Positions 1-6,069 of a DNA stretch of 64,000 nt are shown here, in pieces; position 1 is the first letter of the stretch; every line of letters starts with the position of its first letter. A program made the position numbers and the translations under genes. The stretch is from IMG/VR virus record IMGVR_UViG_3300045120_000498, positions 62,001 to 126,000 of that record, one strand, 5' to 3'. This stretch comes from a virus. Below the pieces are notes generated by a model that was given only the letters and a program-made list of their open reading frames with translations, was not told the origin of the DNA and made no database searches.

Positions 1-16
1 ACACTTCGTGTGTATT
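1..16 (-). promoter_or_regulatory. Early-promoter family member, cut by the window edge
   Basis: Read on the minus strand, the sequence just after the stop of the gene at 17-184 contains ATACACACG followed by AAGTGT. This is the upstream half of the family of promoters described at 3638-3660. The -10 element would lie outside the window. It presumably drives the next operon to the left. Confidence 0.5.
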
Positions 17-184
17 TCAGCGGGTCACGATGCGGCCCTGGCCCTTGCACATCACGCACTCCGTCTCGCCCCCGGCGGGGTCCACGACCACCGTGCCGTA
101 GCCCGAGCACTTCGGGCATCGCAGCACCTTGCCGGGCATCGTGCCGGTCAGATGGATGCGCGCCAGGCCGCGGATCGCGCTCAC
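17..184 (-). CDS. 55-aa protein with DnaJ-type CxxCxGxG pairs
   Basis: The protein has two CxxCxGxG motifs (CPKCSGYG and CVMCKGQG), the zinc-binding pattern of the DnaJ cysteine-rich region, but is far too short to be DnaJ. I chose the GTG at 184 because it overlaps the stop of the preceding gene (GTGA), the usual coupling in this operon. It is the last gene of a run of four that starts near 880. A zinc-stabilised small phage protein of unknown partner is the most I can support. Confidence 0.6.
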   Translation of the reverse strand: MSAIRGLARIHLTGTMPGKVLRCPKCSGYGTVVVDPAGGETECVMCKGQGRIVTR

Positions 185-327
185 GCCGACCGGCCCCACC
201 GGAACGTCGGCGCGTGGCGTTGCGCGCCGCACCGGCGGCAGCGTTCCAGCCACACGACCTTCGGGTCGCGCTTCCAGCGGTGCCGGATCGTGCACAGGTA
301 CGGGCGGCGGGGCAGCTTCAGCTTCAC
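181..327 (-). CDS. 48-aa zinc-ribbon-like small protein
   Basis: A short basic protein with a spaced cysteine-histidine set (YLCTIRHRW, then CRRCGAQRH) typical of tiny zinc ribbons common in actinophages. The GTG start at 327 overlaps the TGA of the upstream gene. The far end overlaps the next gene in the same way. Function unknown. Confidence 0.55.
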   Translation of the reverse strand: MKLKLPRRPYLCTIRHRWKRDPKVVWLERCRRCGAQRHAPTFRWGRSA

Positions 328-536
328 GCCAGCAGGCGGACGCCGGTGCCGCCGCACGACGTGCACTCGTGCGTGGCGATGATCGGGTCGAGGCAGCAGC
401 GGCCCTGCACGAGGTTGCCGCAGCAGCGGTAGTCAAAGTCCAGGCCGTGCTCGCATTCGCACGGGGACGAGAGTAGGGCGGCGGGCGCCGCGACGGCCAA
501 CGGCGTCGTGGTCACGTACTCGGTTTGGGTTGTCAT
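324..536 (-). CDS. 70-aa cysteine-rich protein
   Basis: The C-terminal half holds eight cysteines (CECEH, RCC, RCC, CTSCGGTG), including a CxxCGGxG end, suggesting zinc binding. The N-terminal 25 residues are plain and Thr/Ala-rich. The ATG at 536 has an AAGG-type ribosome site about 8 nt upstream. It is coupled by overlap to the next gene. No family recognised beyond a zinc-binding phage protein. Confidence 0.55.
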   Translation of the reverse strand: MTTQTEYVTTTPLAVAAPAALLSSPCECEHGLDFDYRCCGNLVQGRCCLDPIIATHECTSCGGTGVRLLA

Positions 537-601
537 CGGGTGGGCCTTCGATGGGTCGGCGAAGCAGCCGCCGACGTGTGGCAGGAAGTAGCGGAGCGTG
601 C

Positions 602-880
602 CTACGAGCCGCGGGGTGGCGGACGTACGGGTAGCTCGGTGCCGCACAAGCGGCAGGCTGTGTCCCGCTCGTGCAGTGCGCCGCATCCGCTACACACGGT
701 GTGTGTCAGTTCGGCGTACACGAGCGTGCCGTGGATCAGTCGGTGCATCAGGCGTCCTGCGCCGCCGCGCAGGTAGACGGTGTTGGGCGGTGCGGAGTTG
801 ACCCACATCGCGTGCGCGGAACGGCTCACGGTGAGGATCGCTCCATCGAGCGGCCCTCCCCATACCTGAACGGCGCCCAC
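602..880 (-). CDS. 92-aa protein with VWGGPLDGA start and C-terminal zinc ribbon
   Basis: The protein begins with a VWGGPLDGA stretch seen at the start of many small actinophage proteins and ends with two CxxC pairs (CSGCG, CRLCG), a probable zinc ribbon. The GTG at 880 lies about 6 nt after a -10-like TAGACT with no clear ribosome site, so a leaderless mRNA is possible. A strong hairpin lies just upstream (914-950). Confidence 0.6.
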   Translation of the reverse strand: MGAVQVWGGPLDGAILTVSRSAHAMWVNSAPPNTVYLRGGAGRLMHRLIHGTLVYAELTHTVCSGCGALHERDTACRLCGTELPVRPPPRGS

Positions 881-913
881 GCGGCGAGTCTAGCGCGCGT
901 GTCCAGGAAGCGC

Positions 914-950
914 GAAGCCCGCGCTCGCCGGGGCAACGAGCGCGGGCTTC
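914..950 (-). terminator. Perfect 14-bp GC hairpin after the gene at 1008-1373
   Basis: A 14-bp perfect stem (arms GAAGCCCGCGCTCG and complement) with a 9-nt loop lies between two genes. The U-tract is poor (GCGCTTCC on the minus strand), as is common in high-GC phages. It most likely ends the operon that includes 1008-2423. Confidence 0.6.
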
Positions 951-1007
951 GGTGTCAGGCTCGGCGCGGAGGGTGGGGGAGGAATGCGCCGTGCCTGCTC
1001 CGGGTCG

Positions 1008-1373
1008 TTAGGGCGAGATGCCCGCGGCCCGAAGGTCGTAGTGGCAGTCGTCGCCACTGATCGCTGCTAGCAGAAGGTGCAACGCTGCTCCGTCGGTGTC
1101 GTTCTTCAGGGTGAGCTTATCTGCCAGATACGACGCCATCGGGGCGCCGACGGGGAACTCGTAGCTCGTTCCGAAGTTCAGGATGGCGACGATCCACTGA
1201 TCGGGGTATTCGTGCTTGGCGGGGCCGACCTGCTCGGCGTAGTTCACGATCAGGATGTCGTACCGGGTGCCGTTGCCGGGCTGGTACTCGACGCGCACCG
1301 TGCCGTTCGAGTGGAGCGTGTTGCGAGCGTCGGCGCCCAGCGCGGCGATGCCCTCCAGCGTCATCGCGGGCAT
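1008..1373 (-). CDS. Hypothetical 121-aa protein
   Basis: No family recognised. The sequence looks like a compact alpha/beta protein with no signal peptide or membrane segment. Its ATG overlaps the stop of the upstream gene (TGATG), so it is translationally coupled. It is the last gene before the hairpin at 914-950. It carries one copy of the dispersed 10-mer at 1318-1327, where it encodes Ala-Arg-Asn-Thr. Confidence 0.6.
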   Translation of the reverse strand: MPAMTLEGIAALGADARNTLHSNGTVRVEYQPGNGTRYDILIVNYAEQVGPAKHEYPDQWIVAILNFGTSYEFPVGAPMASYLADKLTLKNDTDGAALHLLLAAISGDDCHYDLRAAGISP

Positions 1374-1717
1374 CAGCCGCCATCCCTCTCCACCAGCAGC
1401 CAGTTGGGCGCCGGACGCTCGTCCAGTTCGACCTTGTATCCGACCCCGCGGAGGAAGGCGGCGAGCCGGTCCAGCGGCTCGTTAGCGAACACGGCCATGA
1501 TCCGGTCGGCCTTATCCTCGACGCCTTCGCCGAGAAACAGCGCCTCGATGATCTTCGCGCGCAGGGTAGGCGACTCAGCCGCGCCGGTTTCAAGGTCGAG
1601 GCGCCGCGCTGTCTCCGGCGGGATGCCGTCGTGACCGTTCTCGCAGACCGGCCCGTACTCGCCCATCGCGACGATCTTGCCGCCGCACACCTCGCAGACC
1701 GCCTCGGCCTCGCTCAT
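1373..1717 (-). CDS. 114-aa protein with N-terminal zinc ribbon
   Basis: The first 30 residues hold CEVCGG and a later C-x2-GH, a likely zinc ribbon, followed by an acidic helical segment. The start at 1717 is fixed by a GGGAGGG ribosome site embedded in the last codons of the upstream gene and by the ATGA overlap. The same junction occurs again at 2090-2112. Function unknown. Confidence 0.6.
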   Translation of the reverse strand: MSEAEAVCEVCGGKIVAMGEYGPVCENGHDGIPPETARRLDLETGAAESPTLRAKIIEALFLGEGVEDKADRIMAVFANEPLDRLAAFLRGVGYKVELDERPAPNWLLVERDGG

Positions 1718-2094
1718 GCCAGCCCTCCCGGCATCGCGGGCACCGCGTGCTGCGCGAGCATCCCGGTGCGGAACGTCGTGGACGCCATCGCGCCGATGGT
1801 GTAGAAGCCGCCGTCGAGCCAGCTTCGCGTCGTGAGCCAGTTCTTGAACGTGCGCTCGAACTCGCGCCGCGACATCTCGTAGGCCACGGCCGGGCGATCC
1901 GTCGGGTACGTCTCGACGCGGAACCGCTCGTCGAGTTCCATCCGTTCGATCAGCCCGCGGTAGGCGGAGAAGTTCGCGTTCTCGTGCGCGAACACGATCC
2001 CACGTGCGGCCTCGGCCGGGGTCGGGTTGCGCAGCGTGGTGCACGTGACGCGCGCCGGGTGCGGGCGCCGCAGAATGTCCGGCTCGTAGCTCAT
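1714..2094 (-). CDS. Hypothetical 126-aa protein ending MPGGLA
   Basis: No known domain seen. It has many charged and aromatic residues and no membrane segment. Its start overlaps the stop of the upstream gene. Its own last residues (MPGGLA) are encoded by the same DNA as the end of that gene, because both carry the ribosome site for the next gene. Confidence 0.6.
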   Translation of the reverse strand: MSYEPDILRRPHPARVTCTTLRNPTPAEAARGIVFAHENANFSAYRGLIERMELDERFRVETYPTDRPAVAYEMSRREFERTFKNWLTTRSWLDGGFYTIGAMASTTFRTGMLAQHAVPAMPGGLA

Positions 2095-2423
2095 GCCAGC
2101 CCTCCCGGCATCTGCGCGGCGCCGTCCGGGTCGAACGTCGCGACCCACGCGCGGAGCAGGTCGATACCGCGCACGACAGCCTTGTGCTCGCCCCAGTTCA
2201 GGGTGATGAAGTCGGTGCCCATCCCGGTGCCGGTCTGGACGCTGCCGACGGAGGACCCGTCGTCGCCCTCCAGGTCGAACATCTGCGCTCGGAACCCGCA
2301 CGCGATGGACTCAATCGTGCTGATGTAGGCGTACGGCACGGCCAAGTCGGCGGTGCGCTGCTTCCCGAGCATCCCGCTCATCGTGGCCTGCTCGCCGTCA
2401 CTGGTCTGTACCCTCGCGTCCAC
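2091..2423 (-). CDS. Hypothetical 110-aa protein, first gene after a hairpin leader
   Basis: I chose the GTG at 2423 over the internal ATG at 2381 because a hairpin (2438-2451) followed by GGAGAGGAG sits 5 nt upstream, the leader layout seen before many early genes here. The protein has no recognised domain and ends MPGGLA. It heads the operon running to 1008. Confidence 0.55.
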   Translation of the reverse strand: MDARVQTSDGEQATMSGMLGKQRTADLAVPYAYISTIESIACGFRAQMFDLEGDDGSSVGSVQTGTGMGTDFITLNWGEHKAVVRGIDLLRAWVATFDPDGAAQMPGGLA

Positions 2424-2437
2424 TCGTGCTCCTCTCC

Positions 2438-2451
2438 GCGGCCGTTGCCGC
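2438..2451 (-). promoter_or_regulatory. Hairpin-plus-RBS leader
   Basis: On the minus strand GCGGC-AACG-GCCGC forms a short stem directly followed by GGAGAGGAG and a GTG start. It matches the hairpin leaders at 3616-3631, 4367-4382 and others, but has no promoter of the 23-bp family directly upstream. Confidence 0.5.
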
Positions 2452-2462
2452 TGGTCGTTGGA

Positions 2463-2537
2463 TGCCGCTGCCGGGAGTCGAACCCGGACGCCTGCCCACA
2501 GTGGAGTCGGGGCGAGCGCAGCCGATCTGACAGCGGT
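2463..2537 (-). other. tRNA-like element: degenerate tRNA or attP-type tRNA 3' end
   Basis: On the minus strand there is a perfect 5-bp T arm (CCGGG-TTCGACT-CCCGG, 2471-2487). It is followed by CAGCGGC plus A, and six of these bases pair with CCGCTG at the far end, giving a 75-nt element of tRNA size. An anticodon loop CTCCACT (CCA) can be drawn only with a mismatched stem, and no D arm forms. It could be a decayed tRNA gene, or an attachment core copied from the 3' end of a host tRNA. No integrase is visible nearby. Confidence 0.4.
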
Positions 2538-2652
2538 GCCGGAGCCGACGTGGTTGACAGGGCTGGCTCCATGCCCTTCGGAGGAATGCCGGGGCGCGAA
2601 AGGTGAACGCACCGGCTTGTCGTTAGGCCACTCACGTCTAGGCCCGGCGCTC

Positions 2653-2853
2653 TCAGCCGTCTCCGGCCAGGCGCCTAATCTCGTTCGCGTACGACCGCCA
2701 GTAGTCGTGCAGGCTGTCGTTCAGCAGCTTCTCGGCCGCCTTGCGCAGGCTCCAGCGGCCGTCGCAGGGCGCCAGCGCCCAGTCTTCCCGGGCGTGCGTG
2801 ATGCCGTCCTCGGGCAGCATCTTCGGCAGCGGCGTTACCGTCGCGGCGGTCAC
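2653..2853 (-). CDS. Hypothetical 66-aa protein
   Basis: Last of four overlapping genes driven by the promoter at 3638-3660. The GTG at 2853 overlaps the upstream stop (GTGA). The protein is helical and charged with no known motif. About 110 bp of non-coding DNA follow before the tRNA-like element; I see no gene in that gap. Confidence 0.55.
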   Translation of the reverse strand: MTAATVTPLPKMLPEDGITHAREDWALAPCDGRWSLRKAAEKLLNDSLHDYWRSYANEIRRLAGDG

Positions 2854-3110
2854 GGCGTGCCCTTCGCCTGCCGCGCCTGGAGCCGGTCGGCGAACTCGCG
2901 CATCACGAACTGCGCTTCGGCCGCGGGCATCTTCGGGGTGGTCGCCGTCCACGACGAGCCGCCGATGCTCTGCACCGCGATGGCCGTGCCGTAGTCCCAC
3001 AGCCCGCTGTTGCCGGGCCTCTCGGCGTTCTTCATCCCCTGGTGGTAGGCGCCCTGGAGCGCGCGCATCTCGTCCGTGGTCGCGCTGTCGATGTGAATGG
3101 CGATCCTCAC
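2850..3110 (-). CDS. Hypothetical 86-aa protein
   Basis: The GTG at 3110 is supported by a GAGAGGGG ribosome site directly after a hairpin (3128-3143) and by GTGA overlap with the upstream gene. The ribosome site and hairpin lie inside the upstream coding sequence. No family recognised. Confidence 0.6.
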   Translation of the reverse strand: MRIAIHIDSATTDEMRALQGAYHQGMKNAERPGNSGLWDYGTAIAVQSIGGSSWTATTPKMPAAEAQFVMREFADRLQARQAKGTP

Positions 3111-3295
3111 TCGCCCGTCCCCTCTCCGCGGGTCGGAACCCGCAAGTCGATCAGTTCGATGCTCGCCGTCGGCCGTGGCGCGTGCTCGCCGCACGCCTCC
3201 CACGTCCGCCTGATCCGGCGGCCGTGCGTCTCCATCACGAGCACGTCGGCCGGAGCGCCGCAGGTGACCCCGCGCGTGTGCCGCGCGCAGGTCAC
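3107..3295 (-). CDS. 62-aa protein with scattered Cys/His
   Basis: A small basic protein containing CARH, a lone Cys and CGEH, which could form a zinc site. The GTG at 3295 overlaps the preceding stop. Its last codons double as the hairpin leader for the next gene, which constrains the C-terminus (RVPTRGEG). Confidence 0.55.
   Translation of the reverse strand: MTCARHTRGVTCGAPADVLVMETHGRRIRRTWEACGEHAPRPTASIELIDLRVPTRGEGTGE
3128..3143 (-). promoter_or_regulatory. Hairpin-plus-RBS leader inside a coding region
   Basis: GCGGGTTCCGACCCGC on the minus strand is a 6-bp stem followed at once by GGAGAGGGG and, 8-9 nt later, the GTG of the gene at 2850-3110. It is the same layout as the promoter-linked leaders, but lies within the end of the upstream gene, so its role is likely translational. 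Confidence 0.55.
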
Positions 3296-3597
3296 GCCAG
3301 CGTCTCCCGGGCGATGCCGTGCGTGCGCCGGTGCGCAGCGTTGACCGCGCCCAGCACCTCGGCCGCCGTCAACTCGCGGTAGTCGGTGATGAACAGGTCC
3401 TCGCCGAAGGTGAGCAGGTAGTACCCGGCGTTCAGGCGCCCGTCCGTGCGGCTGTTCGTGATCCGCTCCGCGAGCGCGGCGTCGTCGGCCACGTAGGCCG
3501 TGACCGTGCCGGTGCCGGTGGTGCTGACGGTGAACTGGAATCGCTCGATCGCGTGGTCGAAGATCACGTTCAGCAGGTAGACGTTCTGGGTCGCCAT
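3292..3597 (-). CDS. Hypothetical 101-aa protein, first gene of an early operon
   Basis: The ATG at 3597 follows the promoter at 3638-3660, a GC hairpin and GGAAAGG, which fixes the start (MATQNVYLL). The sequence looks like a small alpha/beta fold with no known motif. It is followed by three genes overlapping by 4 nt each. Confidence 0.7.
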   Translation of the reverse strand: MATQNVYLLNVIFDHAIERFQFTVSTTGTGTVTAYVADDAALAERITNSRTDGRLNAGYYLLTFGEDLFITDYRELTAAEVLGAVNAAHRRTHGIARETLA

Positions 3598-3615
3598 CTC
3601 GAACCGTCCCTTTCC

Positions 3616-3631
3616 GCGGGGTTCTCCCCGC
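3616..3631 (-). promoter_or_regulatory. Hairpin-plus-RBS leader
   Basis: GCGGGG-AGAA-CCCCGC on the minus strand, then GGAAAGGG and the ATG at 3597. It is the archetype of the 5' leaders in this phage. The stem would lie a few bases from the predicted transcript start and may protect the mRNA or tune initiation. Confidence 0.65.
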
Positions 3632-3637
3632 ACTCCA

Positions 3638-3660
3638 AGTGTAGCACACGTTGTGTGTAT
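3638..3660 (-). promoter_or_regulatory. Early promoter with CACAC-N3-GTGTG operator
   Basis: On the minus strand the 23-bp element reads ATACACAC, AA, CGTGTG, then CTACACT. The inverted repeat CACAC-AAC-GTGTG abuts an extended -10 (TG-C-TACACT). Identical length and layout occur at 4389, 5322, 7008, 16375, 17765, 53209 and 58448. No ordinary -35 is needed for an extended -10 promoter. The palindrome is an obvious site for a dimeric regulator. Confidence 0.7.
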
Positions 3661-3672
3661 CGCGCCGGTCGA

Positions 3673-3930
3673 TCAGCAGCGCGGTCGTGTCAGCCGATCC
3701 TCGATGTCGCGCAGCACCTCGGGCGCGACGTTCGGGTCGTCGTTTAGGGTGAGCACCTGCCCGTAGCCGGTGCCCAACTGGCCGAGCCACACGCCCGTCC
3801 AGCGCGCGTCCGCCGCGCACTGCACGCAGAAGTTCCCCCACGGCCCGAACGTCGTCTTCACGTCCACCCGTGCGTCGCCGCCGCACACGTCGCACGACGG
3901 CAGCTTCGCGACCTGCACCCACTCGCCCAT
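3673..3930 (-). CDS. 85-aa zinc-ribbon protein
   Basis: Two CxxC pairs (CDVCGG near residue 13 and CVQC near residue 35) suggest a zinc ribbon. The start at 3930 has GGGAGG 6 nt upstream and overlaps the upstream stop (TGATG). Last gene of the operon driven from 4389-4411. Function unknown. Confidence 0.65.
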   Translation of the reverse strand: MGEWVQVAKLPSCDVCGGDARVDVKTTFGPWGNFCVQCAADARWTGVWLGQLGTGYGQVLTLNDDPNVAPEVLRDIEDRLTRPRC

Positions 3931-4130
3931 CACGAGCCTCCCACGATCATGCGGGGCGGCTCGACGCCGCAGCGGTAGTCGGCCGCGGCGTGCCACGGCT
4001 TCGAGTCGCAGTTCACGCAGCGGACCTCGTAGTCGTCGCCACCGCCCATCGCGGCGAAGTGGTGCGTCGCGCGGTTCTCGGCGCGCTCCGCGTCGGTGCC
4101 GGTGAAGCGGACTGGCATGTCCATCGCCAT
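3930..4130 (-). CDS. 66-aa Cys-containing hypothetical
   Basis: Contains CVNC and a later single Cys in an otherwise charged short protein. ATG at 4130 overlaps the upstream stop (TGATG). Middle gene of a three-gene operon. Possibly a zinc-binding microprotein; no family recognised. Confidence 0.6.
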   Translation of the reverse strand: MAMDMPVRFTGTDAERAENRATHHFAAMGGGDDYEVRCVNCDSKPWHAAADYRCGVEPPRMIVGGS

Positions 4131-4348
4131 CAGACCTGGCCCTCCAGCACCATCTCCGCGACGACCTTGGCGAGCGTGCGGCGCGCCGTCATCAGTTCGC
4201 TGACCCCGGCGCGGACGCCCGAGGCGCCGCTGGTGCCCTCGGCCTGCATCTCGGCGCGCACCGTCTCGACGTTCATGACCAGGTTGTCGAGCGCCGTGAT
4301 CATGCCCTCCAGCCTCGCGATGTAGCAGTCGTTCGTAGCGTTCGTCAT
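4130..4348 (-). CDS. 72-aa helical protein, first gene of an early operon
   Basis: Predicted almost entirely helical (MTNATNDCYIARLEG, then a leucine/valine-spaced segment), compatible with a coiled coil. The start at 4348 is fixed by the promoter, hairpin and GGAAAGG leader upstream. Function unknown. Confidence 0.65.
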   Translation of the reverse strand: MTNATNDCYIARLEGMITALDNLVMNVETVRAEMQAEGTSGASGVRAGVSELMTARRTLAKVVAEMVLEGQV

Positions 4349-4366
4349 CTCCGAGCCGTCCTTTCC

Positions 4367-4382
4367 GCGGGACCCTTCCCGC
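4367..4382 (-). promoter_or_regulatory. Hairpin-plus-RBS leader
   Basis: GCGGGAAGGGTCCCGC on the minus strand gives a short GC stem followed by GGAAAGG and the ATG at 4348. Same design as 3616-3631. Confidence 0.6.
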
Positions 4383-4388
4383 ACACGG

Positions 4389-4411
4389 AGCATAGCACAT
4401 TCCGTGTGTAT
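4389..4411 (-). promoter_or_regulatory. Early promoter of the 23-bp family
   Basis: Minus strand: ATACACAC, GG, AATGTG, then CTATGCT; extended -10 TG-C-TATGCT. One half of the palindrome is imperfect (AATGTG). A second ATACACACG half-site lies 20 bp upstream (near 4424-4431) without its own -10 and may be an extra operator. Confidence 0.7.
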
Positions 4412-4448
4412 CGCGCCGCCAACGTGTGTATCATGGCGGCGCGGAGGT

Positions 4449-4487
4449 GGCCGCCGGGCCGGACCGCGAAGCCCGGACCCGGCGGCC
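4449..4487 (-). terminator. GC-rich terminator-like hairpin after the gene at 4493
   Basis: GGCCGCCGGG and its exact complement flank a 19-nt loop directly after the stop of the gene at 4493-4699, and upstream of the next promoter. There is no U-tract. Position between a stop codon and a promoter argues for transcription termination. Confidence 0.55.
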
Positions 4488-4492
4488 CTCCC

Positions 4493-4699
4493 CTACTCAG
4501 CCTCGCGGATCACGACCGTCCGTTCGTACTTGCGCGGCGAGTTCGTGTACCGCGCGACGTACGTCCCGGCGTGCGAGATGACCGCGAACTGGTACGTGCG
4601 CTCGGACATGCGCCGCCCGATCACGTCGCCCGCCGAGTTGCGGACGACGTGCAGGAACCGCTTGCCCTTCGGCTCGCGCGTGGCGGTGTAGACAGTCAT
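4493..4699 (-). CDS. Hypothetical 68-aa protein
   Basis: Small basic protein rich in beta-forming residues, no known motif. The ATG at 4699 overlaps the upstream stop (ATGA). Last gene of the operon that starts at 5204, followed by a hairpin. Confidence 0.6.
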   Translation of the reverse strand: MTVYTATREPKGKRFLHVVRNSAGDVIGRRMSERTYQFAVISHAGTYVARYTNSPRKYERTVVIREAE

Positions 4700-4995
4700 C
4701 GGTCGTCCCCTTTCCCTAGCGTTCGGTCAAGCTCGGCCTTCATCCGCTCCCACATGCCGGGCTGCGGCTCGCGGGAACGCTCGACCAGGATGTTGTCCGG
4801 GCCGCGCTCCAGCACCGCCGCCCAGACCGTCTCGTCCTCGGGGTAGTCGGGCGTGTAGAACACGCACACGAGCTTGCTCCGCGGCGGCACCGTCACGGCC
4901 ATCACCAGGTCGGTCGTGGTGCCCAGCACCTCGGCCACCTCGTGCATCGCCGGAGCGGTGCGGTCCACCCAGCGGACATCGGGGTCGCCGGTCAT
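4696..4995 (-). CDS. Hypothetical 99-aa protein
   Basis: No recognised domain; central hydrophobic strand (KLVCVFYTP) and an acidic, helical C-terminus. Start at 4995 overlaps the upstream stop. Second gene of a three-gene coupled operon. Confidence 0.6.
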   Translation of the reverse strand: MTGDPDVRWVDRTAPAMHEVAEVLGTTTDLVMAVTVPPRSKLVCVFYTPDYPEDETVWAAVLERGPDNILVERSREPQPGMWERMKAELDRTLGKGDDR

Positions 4996-5204
4996 ACCGT
5001 CGTCACCTTCCAGCACTCGCCGTGCTCCGGGTGCGCCGCGATGTGCTGGACGCTGCCGGGCCACTGGTAGCCGAAGTCGTAGCCCAGCGCCGCCTGCCGC
5101 ACGCGGGCGACGGCCTCCTCCTTGCCGCGCGCCTCGGCCTCGGCCGCGTCGTCGTAGTAGGCCCAGCCGACCTTGCAGCCGGACTCGGTGTGGATCAGCG
5201 CCAT
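4992..5204 (-). CDS. Hypothetical 70-aa protein, first gene of an early operon
   Basis: Compact protein (MALIHTESGCKVGWAYYDD) with a helical middle. The ATG at 5204 follows a hairpin and GGAAGCGAGG. Unlike its sister operons it has a long leader of about 110 nt between the promoter and the start, with a further inverted repeat. Confidence 0.65.
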   Translation of the reverse strand: MALIHTESGCKVGWAYYDDAAEAEARGKEEAVARVRQAALGYDFGYQWPGSVQHIAAHPEHGECWKVTTV

Positions 5205-5222
5205 CTCCGTGCCTCGCTTCCC

Positions 5223-5314
5223 GCGGGGTCAGTCCCCGCCTCGGGTTTCCTGGAGCAGGGCGCGCCGCCGGTGGGAGATTGACGACCCCCGGATCAGGCG
5301 ACGCAGCCTGCTCC
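5223..5314 (-). promoter_or_regulatory. Long structured leader with two stems
   Basis: The predicted transcript begins near 5315. Its first bases GGAGCAGG (5307-5314) can pair with CCTGCTCC (5252-5259), and a GCGGGG/CCCCGC hairpin (5223-5239) follows just before the ribosome site. This is the only leader of the family with an extra, 5'-terminal long-range stem, so the operon may have added RNA-level control. Confidence 0.5.
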
Positions 5315-5321
5315 AAACCGA

Positions 5322-5344
5322 AGTATAGCATACGGCGTGTGTAT
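5322..5344 (-). promoter_or_regulatory. Early promoter of the 23-bp family
   Basis: Minus strand: ATACACAC, GC, CGTATG, then CTATACT, giving a near-consensus extended -10 (TG-C-TATACT). It drives the operon 5204-4493. Same 23-bp length as the other members. Confidence 0.7.
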
Positions 5345-5374
5345 CGCCTTCAGGCCCCGCCTGGCCTGGCGCCC

Positions 5375-5572
5375 TCAGTCAGTCGATTTTGGCCTCCGCA
5401 GGCCGTCACGCGCGACGCTCGCGCGGACCATCGCCAACTGCCGCTCGGCGTCCCGCATCCGGGTCAGGTCGCCCGGGAACTCGCCCGTCCGGCGCAGCCG
5501 CTCCGCGTACGCCCGATGCGCGTCGGCCACCAGCCGGTGCGCCCGCTCTAGCGCCTCCAGGTCATCCGCCAC
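5375..5572 (-). CDS. 65-aa charged helical protein
   Basis: Almost wholly helical with regularly spaced Leu/Ala and many Arg/Glu, compatible with a coiled coil. The GTG at 5572 overlaps the end of the upstream gene by 11 nt. It is the last gene of the Ku operon, just before the next promoter. Confidence 0.55.
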   Translation of the reverse strand: MADDLEALERAHRLVADAHRAYAERLRRTGEFPGDLTRMRDAERQLAMVRASVARDGLRRPKSTD

Positions 5573-5750
5573 GCAAGCGCCTGATCCGCTTGCGGAACCG
5601 CCGCGCCCGCATCGACTTCGCGCGTGCCCGCGCCTGCCGCTCGAACAGCCCCGTGCTCGGCGGCTGCGGCACCCTCGGATGCTGCGGGTGCACGAGCATC
5701 TTCCCTCGCCGCCGCCGGTACACGTCCGGACCGACCGGCCGCGGCCTCAC
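5562..5750 (-). CDS. 62-aa very basic protein
   Basis: About a third of residues are Arg or Lys, clustered at the C-terminus (RARAKSMRARRFRKRIRR), suggesting nucleic-acid binding. The GTG at 5750 has GGAGG 6 nt upstream and overlaps the upstream stop (GTGA). Being two genes after Ku, it could be a DNA-binding accessory, but that is inference from position only. Confidence 0.5.
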   Translation of the reverse strand: MRPRPVGPDVYRRRRGKMLVHPQHPRVPQPPSTGLFERQARARAKSMRARRFRKRIRRLRGG

Positions 5751-6058
5751 GTCGCCTCCGGCCCGGCGCTCCACGACTTGCCGTCGAACACGAACGCCAG
5801 GACGCCATCGACCGGCGTCAGCGGACCGGGCGCCATCGTCGGCTCGACGCCGCGCAGCCCGCGGTCGGCGAAGTACGCGCTGGCCTCCGGCGTCTCGGCC
5901 AGCGACTCGATGTCGCCACCCTCGATCAGCGCGGACACCTCGCTGTCCGACGTGTAGTGCTCTCGCAACACGTCCAGCGCGTCCTTGTCGTCGCGAAGGA
6001 AGACCGACCGGTACAGGTCGTGCTCGGGGTCAACCAACTGGTACAGAATCGCGGTCAC
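5747..6058 (-). CDS. Hypothetical 103-aa acidic protein downstream of Ku
   Basis: Acidic protein (VTAILYQLVDPEHDLY) with no recognised family. GTG at 6058 has GAGGGAG 5-6 nt upstream. That ribosome site lies just after two overlapping hairpins (6070-6117), so its translation or transcription may be conditional. It contains a copy of the dispersed 10-mer (5962-5971) encoding Val-Leu-Arg-Glu. Confidence 0.6.
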   Translation of the reverse strand: MTAILYQLVDPEHDLYRSVFLRDDKDALDVLREHYTSDSEVSALIEGGDIESLAETPEASAYFADRGLRGVEPTMAPGPLTPVDGVLAFVFDGKSWSAGPEAT

Positions 6059-6069
6059 GGTGTCTCCCT

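Noticed and set aside
2463-2537. Functional tRNA-Trp (anticodon CCA)
   Set aside because: No D arm, a mismatched anticodon stem and an atypical base 37; kept only as a tRNA-like element.
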